NCBI GenBank assembly: GCA_033439255.1
Contig: CM065881.1
Location: forward strand, 124,001-188,000
Origin: Hericium rajendrae
Taxonomy: Eukaryota > Basidiomycota > Agaricomycetes > Russulales > Hericiaceae
DNA: 64,000 nucleotides
Reading direction: 5' to 3'
How positions within the stretch are numbered: the stretch's first letter is position 1; each line of letters starts with the position of its first letter. The notes under the pieces are model-generated. The model saw nothing but the letters and a program-made list of their open reading frames with translations. It was not told the DNA's origin and searched no databases. Positions 54,990 through 64,000 of the stretch are shown in pieces. The translations under genes were made by a program, and so were the position numbers.

Positions 54990-57900
54990 GGGAGAGGCGG
55001 GGGGAGATACGATAGGTTGTGTCCATGGATGGGTATCGGCTATGTATATGGCGGCGATGACTGCAGCGCGAGCGGTGCCGGCGATATCAGTCTCCAGCGC
55101 CGCCGACCTGGCGCAGGAACCGTTCTACACAACGAGCGCCCGGCGGGACAGCGCCTCGGTGCCTCCGCTCTGCATCGTCCACCGCATTTTGTCATAGCCG
55201 ATTCCACTCGCACACGACAAGCACCGGGATGCCTCTTTGCGCACTGCACCGCCTCCCACGGGCTGTCGAATCTGTGCACGCAACGCGCTTCTCTGATCCG
55301 TCCCAGCCCCGACGCGCCACCCGCTTCTATCAGGCGCCCGCGTCCGCTCTTACGCCCTCCTGTCGATCCTCCCTCGTACGTCGTCCGGCGAGAGAAGCCC
55401 CGTAAGGCGTCTGTCCCTGTTCTCGATCCAGTGACGTCGACATTCGGCGCCTCTCTTGCTCCCGCCCACTATCGCAGCCTGATTTCATTTCTCTCGATCG
55501 CCCGTTCTGCGAGATGCTCCTTTTCTGCTTGGTTTGATGGTGGCTCATCTTTCTGTCATCCACCAAGTCGACATGCGCATGGATCCGCGCGTCGCCTCCC
55601 TCGCACACGATGTGGCGATGGTGGTTTGGGCCTCCGGCATCATCTCGACGAATCCATCAGCCAGTCCGCACGCTATGGCGATGGCGATGACTGTCTCTCA
55701 CGCGCTCACTCGGTCCCCTTCTACCCTACACCATCTTCCATATCAGACCGCGACAACGACGACGGGCGTCTCTAGCTCCAACTTGCTCCCACCCATCATC
55801 GCAACCTGATCTCATTTCCCTTCTAACGCCTTCTATCTTCCAGCACCGTTTTCTGACGCATTAGAACTGCTCGGCTGAAGCTTGCTTGACTCAACGAGCG
55901 ATGAGTCGAGTCGAATGAGACGCTGAGAAAAAAGCAGCCCCGCGCAGGCTCGAGCTGGCTTGATGGATGTTGCCCCATCTTTGCACATCCACCAATTCGA
56001 CAAATGCGCGCATTTGCAACGTGCCTGCGTGAATCCAGCCTAAGCCTGGTTACCCTGTGGTGATGGCGATCTGGTACGCCTGCATGCCCAGCGTCTCCCG
56101 CTTCACTCATCTCCACACCGTGATATCATCTCGCGCCAGTCATCGGCCTTTGCAAATCACTCCTCCGATACTGGGTCGCCTGTCTCCATCACCAAACCAC
56201 TCGACAAGCACGTGTATGCTCTAGGTACATGCTTGTATGTGCATCGCATACGGTCCACTGGTCAACGCGGCGATGGCGATTGTCGTTCTCCATCGTCATT
56301 TCTGAACGCATCCTCCGCCTCCGCGACGCGCCGTCACCCGGCGTCTGCCCCACCAGCATCACACCTTGATCTCATTTCCTGTCCCACGTGCCGTTGCAAG
56401 CCGATCCATCCCAGCGCTCAAACGCGCCGATAACACGCAGCCTTAAGTGCGCACAACGCAGCCAAATTCATTACTGCTCTCCATCTCGACGGACGCGTCA
56501 CCCCAGACAGCATCTTCGGCTCCCACATATCATCGCAGCCTGCTTTCATTTTTTGCCGCTTGTGCGCCATTGCACGGTGCTCCATTCTAGCGTCTAACAC
56601 GTTGCGCGGACTCGAGCGTTCGATCGCCCATCGTCTTGACAAGCACAGTGCACAGTACTCCCGACGTGCTTGCATGCATATAGCCTCCAACCAGTTCCAC
56701 ACTTGACACGCTGTAGCAACAACGATCTGGTGGCATTTGTGCATCATCTTCTCAGCGCGCCTGTACGCATATAGCCACTTTCTCGCTCAACACGCGCTGG
56801 CGAGTACTGTCCTCCATCATCTCGACGAACGCATCGCCTCAGACGACCGGAGTATTCGGCTTCCACATATCATCACACTCTGGCTCCATTTCCCGTCGCG
56901 AGCCATTGCAAGGTGAGCCATTCCAGCTCGACGCATTGGGCATAGAGTCGAGCGTTCTGTCATCCGCCACCTCGACGCGCAGTGCTTCCGATATGTCTGC
57001 ATGCACATGCCCGAAACAAGCCCCACCTTGGCACGACCTGGCGATGGCTATCCGGCAGCGTCTTCCCGTAAAACGGCAACAAACCCGTCTCCGCGACGCG
57101 CCTATACACATAAATTCGACACCTGTGTCCTTCAACGGCATTCCTCGGCTCCCACTCAATCCTCGGCTCCCACCCAATCCTCTGTCACTCATCTCGCACA
57201 AACATCCACTCCCCTTCGCCAGCCATCAATATGACCGGATTCTCTAACGACCGCGCCTCAGAGGCCCGCGTTTGAGCATCAAACTCAGCCCGGGATAGCA
57301 ACCGGTCGTCCTACATGCGTGCTCCGACGCGCATTCACGTATCCATCGACGGACTATCGCCCCCGTGTCCGCAGCTTTTTCGGAGTACAGTACCGCATAA
57401 TTGGCTGTTGTGAGGGCTAAATCTGGCGATATTTCCTCACAGACCGCCGCTCATGTGCTTTTGTGTACATGGATCCCCGTCGCGAGAAGGGAAGCTGGAT
57501 CTGGCGACACTCTGGTGCGTCGTCGTATCATCTCCCATCCCGACAAGCTAATCAGCCAGCCCCGCTGACCGCGCCGTCTCATTGTCCATCTTCGTTCTTC
57601 AACATCGGACGTCCTCCGTTGCCAATATGTCATCCGCAACACAATTCCGTGTCTTTCCGTCGCCCGCCCGCGCACTGCGGGCAGACACGGCCAAGCGCCT
57701 GTTCTCCGCTGGGACGCACGAACCACTATCAGTGCCGGCCGACCGGTGTTCTTCTCTACCATTTAGGTACCTACCTGATGATCCACGCGCCGACCAACGC
57801 ATGGCCATGTGCAGCGTCGACGCGCGCGCCCCACACACCTTAACGCTCTCAGCTCTTCCAGGCTCCTCGTTCGCGCTCATCTCGAACATAAGACGCTCAT

Positions 57901-58330
57901 CACCGCGTCTTCTGTACGCGTAGCCTGGCCAATCTGACCCGCGTCATCCAACCATTGCCCCATTTGTACCCGTCGACGTCATCTCGGACCATACGCCAGG
58001 CAGCATGCATGCCAGAAAGCCGGCGCTCGTCCTGACGGACACCACCCAGCCTCGCGCCGTGCGGTCTGAGTCCATGGACGAGTGCACTTCTGCTTGGCTG
58101 AATTGCATGGCATCGGATCTAGAGCAGAAATGGTACGAGTATGACATCTCGTGGACACGGCCTAGCGAGCTTGAGGCAAGTGGCCGATGCGGATCAGAGC
58201 AGCCAGAGTCTATATACGCGATCATGCCGAATGAAAGTGGCTGGATGATGTCGACGATGACAACACTAGTATATGCGAATGACAGTCATAAAGAAGGAAG
58301 ACGGCTTCAGAAGGCAGCCGACTAAACAGA
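54990..58330. repeat. non-coding block N' (inverted copy of 37975-40920)
   Basis: This block matches the reverse of block N along its length. Examples: GCCTGGCCAATCTGACCC at 57922 and at 38217-38195 in reverse, and TACCCGTCGACGTCAT in both. The repeated core appears reversed, as GCCTGATTTCATTTC, AACCTGATCTCATTTCC and similar, near 55480, 55805, 56365, 56535 and 56880. Its 5' part is the upstream region of metacaspase A'. I find no gene with a credible start and domain. A frame at 58005-58325 is open but has no known motif. Confidence 0.6.
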
Positions 58331-58538
58331 TACGAATACGACATCAGGTATACAACATCAGGATGCACATATGATCTGACGATACGACTTCAACGAAGTA
58401 GAGCTTCAAGTGACGGGGGTATGGGATGAGAGATACAGATACAAAGTCCGGAAGGCATTCTTGACATGTTCATGCAGAATCAAAGAGGCCAGATAACACC
58501 AACAAGAATTCAGCGCATGCAGCAGCGACACTGCCCAC

Positions 58539-60007
58539 TCAAGCTGCCCTAACACGCACCCTCCACAACTTATGCTCCTCCGGCTCCTCAACCGGCACAG
58601 GCTTCTCGTCCCATGCGTTGACTCTCCGAGCCTGCATGACCCGCTCGCTTACCTCGAGATACTTCTCCCTGTCGCCAAGTGCGGCGTACACATTGAGAAG
58701 GTGCTCCAGGTGGTAAAGGTACGCGCGCCCGCCTTCCAAGCCCTCGTCCGCGATCAGCTGCAACACACGCTCGCTCTCCTTGATGAAGTAGTCCGCCGAG
58801 CTAGACCGGCTCTCTAGCCATCGGCGGAACATAGGGTATGACACGACTTGCGACGCCGCGAGCTCTGCGCGGCGGGGGTTAGATATGGCGGGCGAGGAGC
58901 AGGCCGTGCAGTTGCATGCGAAGCCGTAAGAACTGAGTTCCTCTTGGCGCTGGGCGGCGGGGACGCGGGCGACTTTCTCTGTGTGGATGTACGTCACTGT
59001 GACCTCGGCGTCGGCAGGGATGTCGCGGACGGCGCGCAGGACGAAAGAGAATGAGGCGATGTCAAAGTCGACCCTGGCGTTTGGGCTGCAGCTATATATT
59101 CGCTCACATGTCAGAATGTCGCGCCTGCACGCTCATCTGGATTGTGGAAAGGTGCAAGAACGTGCCTGTGGTTGATGCGAGAGAGTGTATCGCACACGCC
59201 TGAGATGTTCATGAACGGGTTGCCCAGATGGCCCGGGATTGCCTTCCTCATCTCCGCAGTCGATATCTGCCAACTGTTCGTGTCGAAAATCCCAGCCAAA
59301 GGACCATGGCCGTCGTCCGTGTGCGAATTGACCAGCGCTCGGTATGCTGCCGCATTTTCGGGGGACATCCGATCCAGCAGCTTCGTCATCAACTCTTCGC
59401 GGTATTTGGCCTGGCGCTTGGCGACGTCTTCGCGTGTACCGCGCGCTTCCATTGAAACTGGAACTACAATATTCGACTGCGGCGTGACCAGAAGCGCATG
59501 CTCCGCGAAGATCACCTCGCCTGCACCAATTGGACGCGTAGCATACATGCCGAGCCCTGCGCCTTTCACAGGCAGGATGCGATGAGCAGGCGATGTTGGC
59601 GATGGAATGGGATGCGGAAAGCCTGGCTGAGTGAGGATGCGCTTCTTCATACCAGACGGGAGCGCACAGGCTGTGATGTCTCGCAGCGAGACGCCTCCCG
59701 GCATCGAGGTGATGGTCATGCCATCCGCCCCGATGAAACACTCTGGCATGCTCATGATGCACTCGTCAGAGTCAAGGGCTTGGAAATGCAGCTGTTTGAA
59801 GAACGACGAGTAGACCTGACGCTGTAGGGCGTTAATGTCTCCGCCGTCGCCGGGAAAGTAGGTTTGGTCGGGTGTCCCCTAGAAGCGGAGCAAGTTGAGT
59901 ATACTTTCTCAGCAAAAAAAAGGGCGGATACTGACGTCGATACGAGATGCGCCGTTCGAGCCACTCTCGAGGGCATGTTCGTTGATAGCGGCCACGAGAC
60001 CTGACAT
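58539..60007 (-). CDS. SET-domain (SMYD-like) protein D', without MYND finger
   Basis: Exons on the minus strand are 60007-59936, 59878-59166 and 59091-58539, giving 445 residues. The N-terminus MSGLVAAINEHALESGSNGA splices into GTPDQTYFPGDGGDINALQR, parallel to copy D. SET parts are GAGLGMYATRPIGAGEVIFA, INHSCSPNARVDFD and post-SET CNCTACSSP. The GC donor of intron 2 is conserved (CACAG|GCACGT). Between the start of MPECF and the NHR junction I count about 34 differences from copy D over roughly 195 residues, so the pair has diverged noticeably. The frame is intact. Confidence 0.83.
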
Positions 60008-61038
60008 GATACAGTATTGAGCAAGAGAGGACAAGCCCTATGTCTTGCGACTGAGTCGTGCTGGCGTCGTCGTGGAAGGGGAAAAAAAGGAAGTCACGAC
60101 TTCGTCGCATTCCTGGCCTTTTATCGTCCAGGCAGACGATCCTTCGCACCTACCCCTCGGGTCAACTCCGTTTCAAGATCCGATTCCTCCCTGCCATTCC
60201 TTTCGCATCTCTATTTAACCTCTATTTGGCTGCGAACGACAGGCCGACTTGAGCGATATTCCAGAATGCAAGTCTACTCCTGTTGTGGACAGACAAAATG
60301 AGCGACCAAGAGCATGAGACCGCATGCGCGTAGTTCCGCCCGAGCTTCGCAGAATCTGACTGCATTTACGCGGACTAGATCACCTTTATGCGCGCGGGCC
60401 TCTGCCAGAATAGGCGCTCCGGATGCTCAGGTGGCATCGCCGTCGGCATTCTCTTCGGCAGATCAGCGGCGGAAGCTGTTCAATCCTCGATCATAAGATA
60501 ATTGTCTGTGAGGGTAGGATCGTCTAGCCAGGCTATCATTTGCTCTTGTGATACGGTTCCTTGAGTCGTGCTGAGTCTGATCAATGCATCGAAGAGAGAG
60601 AAAGGCCTCACTGTCCAGTCGCAAGAATCGAGAACGCGGACGATTCGCCCAAAGATTTGGCTTGTCGAATTGCTCCGATTTCCGGGTCCGATGACAATCA
60701 TTTTGCCTCCGTGACTTTTGCTTCCGTTCTGTAATTCTGTAGATTCAGAACGGCAGATATCAGCACATTATCGAATCACAGAATAATATTACAAACAAAT
60801 GTCAGGAGAATTTTTCTGAGCCTTTTTCAACACATGAGCAGCATGCTACATACAACAGCAGGAGAATGATGGGCCTACAACACGACAGCGGCAGACGCAG
60901 CGAACAGAAGACCAGTAGTTCAAGATTGAGAGACATACGAATTCTCTTACAGAAAACATTAAAGTCAGAGAGTCCAAGAGCGTGACATGCGAAGAGATTA
61001 TGCTTAGAACTGAGCAGGAGAATTCAAAACTTCGAAAC
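60008..61038. other. intergenic between SET genes D' and C'
   Basis: This is the inverted counterpart of 49887-50951. A 73-residue open frame on the minus strand at 60701-60480 matches the short frame at 50369-50497 and ends LDDPTLTDNYLMIED. No known domain is seen. Confidence 0.45.
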
Positions 61039-62561
61039 TCAAAACGCCTTTGCCTTCACGCGCATGCGCCATAGTCTATGCGTCTCCGGATTCTCAGGAA
61101 ATTTGGACTTGTCTGCACCGTAGCCGTTCCTAGGATTAGCATCCATCTGCTGCATGATCCTCTCGCGGGCCCACAGATAGTTCTTCTTGTTGCCCAGAGC
61201 CACATACGTGGACGCGAGCTGCACGAGATGCTGCATATACGCGTCCGCGAACTCTAGCCCCTCTTCAGTGACGAGCCGCAGGACGCGAAGGCTTGGCTGC
61301 GTCAGGTAGTCGTCCGAGAGGTGGGCGTTGTACAACCAGCGGCCGACGAGCTTGGGCGGCTTGATTGGGGTGTCGGCGATCTCTTTGCGGCGCAGGTCGG
61401 AGATGGCGGGCGAGGCACACGACATGCAGGTGCATTTGAAGGCATAGGGCGCCAGGTCGCGCTGGCGCTCAGCGGTAGACATGATTCCGATGTTGTGCAA
61501 GTATGAGACGGTAATTGGGACGCCGGCGTCGACGTCGCGGAGGACGCAAAGGACAAAGGAGAATGACTTGAGGTCAAAGGTGACCGTGGAATTAGGGCTA
61601 CAGCTGGTATCCCATTAATGTCAGAGAACCTGTCGCACAGGACATGGGTAGGACAAAGGATGGGATTCACACCTGTGATTGATCCGGGATAGTGTGTCGC
61701 ACACGCCGCCTAAATTGAGAAGGAGGTAATTTTCAAGAGTCTCGGGTACAGCTTCCTTCAATTCTTCGGCCGAGATAGCCCACGAATTCGTCTGAAGAAT
61801 GCCCATCAGGGGTCCAGCGGCCTCAAATCTACCAGTGTTCCCCAGGTTGAGATACGCTCGCGCCCTGTCAGGCAGCGATCGGCTGATCAGCATCCCGACC
61901 ACGTCCTCTGCGTCTTCCATCACCTTCCGCTTGTACTCCGCCGAGCCGACGCTCTGTTTGTCCGCTTTGAACGACAGCGGGAGCATTGCCTGCGGCATGA
62001 TGACAATTGGGCGTTCCGCGAAGACGAGCTCGCCTGCCACGAGGCGGCGCGCGGCAAACATGCCGAGTCCTGCGCCTGTGACGCGCGCAATGCGATGAGC
62101 GGGCGAAGAGGGAGATGGAACGGGCTGCGGAAAGCCGGGGAGGGCAAGGATGCGCTCTTTCAGACCAGATGGCAACGCGCAGTTGGTCGATCCGCCGGGT
62201 ATGTCCTTGCCAGGTGCGGGAGGAAGGCAGGTAATGACGATGCCCCGCGCGCCGAGAGGGCCTGTGCCATGGACAGGCATGCTCGCATCCTGTGGGACCG
62301 CGCTAATACCTGTTTGCTTTGCGAAGGCGGACACCAGTTCGTGTGACAAGCTGCCGCCTCTGCAGAACGGCTTGTGCGCTTTCCAGTGCTTTTTCTGGCA
62401 TTTCTCTCCCTGTAAAGCAAACTCAGCGGCGCCTAAACAATAAAGGCGGCGTCGCCTACACAGTAAGATGCCTTCTTGCAGCTGGAGCAGGTGAGCAACG
62501 CTTTACCTGCTGTGGCAATGGCGTAACATTGGTGGCAGACGGTGACGTGGTCGGATACCAT
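61039..62561 (-). CDS. MYND-SET (SMYD-like) protein C'
   Basis: Exons on the minus strand are 62561-62460, 62409-61673 and 61603-61039, the same lengths as copy C, giving 467 residues. The MYND finger is CHQCYAIATAGK, CSSCKKASYC, EKCQKKHWKAHKPFC. SET parts are GAGLGMFAARRLVAGELVFA, INHSCSPNSTVTFD and post-SET CTCMSCASP. From MPVHGT to the NHR junction only six residues differ from copy C over about 205, while the C-terminus differs more (ending DPNPETH-type sequence and RVKAKAF). The frame is intact and an active enzyme is expected. Confidence 0.88.
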
Positions 62562-62739
62562 ATTCTCGAGGATGCAGGAGAGAGCGGCGGTAGAAGTTGA
62601 GGAGAAGAAGTAACTGGGGATGCCATCGATTCAAGTCCTCTTATTGTCAAAATGGGAAGAAGTCAAAGCGGGCCAAAGAGATCAAGCTCAAGGTTTGCCA
62701 GGCAACTCCGATTTCACGTCCCGACGCGACGCGTCTTTC

Positions 62740-62755
62740 GCGCTCACGTGAGCGC
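62740..62755. promoter_or_regulatory. GCGCTCACGTGAGCGC palindrome upstream of MYND-SET C'
   Basis: A perfect 16-bp palindrome with CACGTG at the centre lies about 180 bp upstream of the C' start on the minus strand. It is kept from the copy at 48197-48208. Confidence 0.5.
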
Positions 62756-62885
62756 GTCAGTGGTCAATCGGCCGGAAGTATGGAATTTGCTCGTCTTCAG
62801 CTAGAGAATTTTTGGTACAATACACTCTAGATTACATAGCTATTATACATATCCAAGTCTCGTAGTCACTGCTTTCGCACTGCCC

Positions 62886-64000
62886 TCAAGTCTCCCTCCT
62901 GAGAATCTTCATAATTCTTTTGTAAGTGATTCGACCGCCTAGCGTCTCCTCGTCCCAAGGCTTCTGCTTGCTGGAGGACAATACGTCGTCGCTTTCGCTA
63001 GGCTCTTCATCATCGTCATCATCGTCAACGGTACCGTCATCATCTTCATCGTCCTCCTCGTCCTCCTCCTCGCCGTCTATTGCCACTACACCCACGCCGC
63101 TGCCGTCATAAGGATCATCTCCGTCTGTTGTCGCTTCTGCTGCAGGTTGCACAGAAAGGGTCGCCGATTCGGCCGCATTCACATGTGCATTTCGGGCAAA
63201 GTGAGCGTCGCCCAATAGGTTCATGAGCGGCTTGATCCAGGTTTCCAAAAGTGGCTTGAAACGCGGCTTGATGGCGTCATAAATCAGCTCTCGTTTTGGT
63301 GAGGTCGGGGCACAGAGAACATGGAATTTGTGCTCTTCGATGGCTTGCCAGCTCCCTCGTGCCCACTGGTGAAGGACGGGTGATAGTTCTTTCTCCTGCG
63401 TGCCGTCGAGGTTGAATTGGACAGCGCACCAGACCAGTATGTAAACGAAAGACTCGAGGTCGTGTCGATACAGATGCCTCGGCGGCTTATCGGCTAAGAG
63501 TTCCAAAGCCATGAAAGGGGCCGTTCCTGTCCGGTGTCGCGCTGTAGCGCCGGCGCGAGAATTCGAGTTTTCCGAGACGATCTCGCTGAGGTCCCAGTCA
63601 TTCAGAATACCGGTGATGCCGTATTTCACTGTGCGTATAAACATCAAATTGTTCAAGCTCAGGTCTCCGTGTAGAATATTGGCCTTCTTATAGACATAGT
63701 GATGACCTGTTCAGAACTCGGCGGTAAGATTACAAGGCAAAATCAGAGCAAGGCAAGACTTACAGCCCACGAGGTCAACAAAGGCCTTCTTGAAGTCCTT
63801 AAGGGAGCGAATTTCCGAGAGATGGAACGCATGATTGGAGACCACAATTCGAATGACGCGTAGTTCGGGATATCCCTTCAGCGTCATACGCGATCGTGGA
63901 AGAGAGAGGGCGTTTTCGTCTAGAGTCGCTGAAAAGTGGAGTTCGGGGAGATGGCGTCGCCATCTCTTGGGAACTTTGGCACGGAGTGTGCGCAAAAGCG
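62886..64000 (-). CDS. FunK1 fungal-type protein kinase, type B copy 3 (5' part outside window)
   Basis: The last two exons are visible on the minus strand: 64000-63764 (open at the window edge) and 63706-62886. The first reads VPKRWRRHLPELHFSATLDE. The second has the catalytic loop LHGDLSLNNLMF, in which the Arg of HRD is Gly, then LNDWDLSEIV, RHRTGTAPFMALELL and LYRHDLESFVYILVWCAVQF. A run of Asp and Glu encoded by a GTCATC-type simple repeat (about 63008-63075) precedes the ending DEETLGGRITYKRIMKILRR. Many kinases with non-Arg at this site act without activation-loop phosphorylation, so activity is possible. It is the inverted counterpart of FunK1-B2 but clearly diverged from it. Confidence 0.85.

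Noticed and set aside
1-64000. Viral, LTR or other retroelement copies
   Set aside because: I saw no reverse transcriptase, integrase, capsid or envelope motif and no paired long terminal repeats; the large repeats here are segmental duplications of host genes.

Overview
The window comes from a filamentous basidiomycete, most likely a mushroom-forming Agaricomycete. The genes are packed with introns of about 45-60 nt, many genes have three or more introns, and the dominant family is the fungal-specific FunK1 protein kinase. Other families typical of these fungi are MYND/SET (SMYD-like) methyltransferases, type I metacaspases, salicylate-hydroxylase-like FAD monooxygenases and Zn2Cys6 regulators. 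No prokaryotic signals, CRISPR arrays or recognisable viral or retroelement proteins are present.

Layout. 1-1583: 3' part of a FAD monooxygenase. 2860-6242: a 13-exon Zn2Cys6 transcription factor. 7736-24015: the first duplication zone, FunK1 type A. Two full-length kinases (7736-10061 and 21698-24015) flank three intact but truncated C-lobe-only relatives (12203-11044 minus, 17047-18220 plus, 18670-19852 plus), one broken fragment (about 13510-13075) and a type B FunK1 pseudogene (about 10905-10350). Single-copy housekeeping genes sit inside this zone: VPS28 (13792-14641), a POM34-like nucleoporin (14899-15749) and a macro-domain protein (20789-20012). An inverted repeat surrounds VPS28 and POM34. 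24628-27263: a FAD-monooxygenase pseudogene and an ICMT-like membrane methyltransferase, followed by about 3 kb without a recognisable gene. 30495-37244: a SET pseudogene, then a divergent pair of type B FunK1 (minus) and MYND-SET (plus). 37588-37963: two intron-containing tRNA genes.

37980-64000 is the second duplication zone and is organised as nested inverted copies. Left to right it reads: non-coding block N, metacaspase A (+), a SET remnant, FunK1 B2 (+), MYND-SET C (+), SET D (+), then metacaspase A' (-), block N' inverted, SET D' (-), MYND-SET C' (-), FunK1 B3 (-, cut by the window end). So a metacaspase, kinase and lysine-methyltransferase set is present twice in opposite orientations.

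Working view (inference): conserved single-copy genes are interspersed with fast-moving, repeatedly duplicated signalling families. The strongest leads are the C-lobe-only FunK1 derivatives that keep open frames and identical splice phases, an apparent ATG-only first exon and a GGAAC...GTTCC upstream element shared by the type A kinases, and the co-amplified metacaspase/FunK1/SET block. Exon boundaries below were read by eye from splice consensus and protein continuity; none is confirmed by transcripts.
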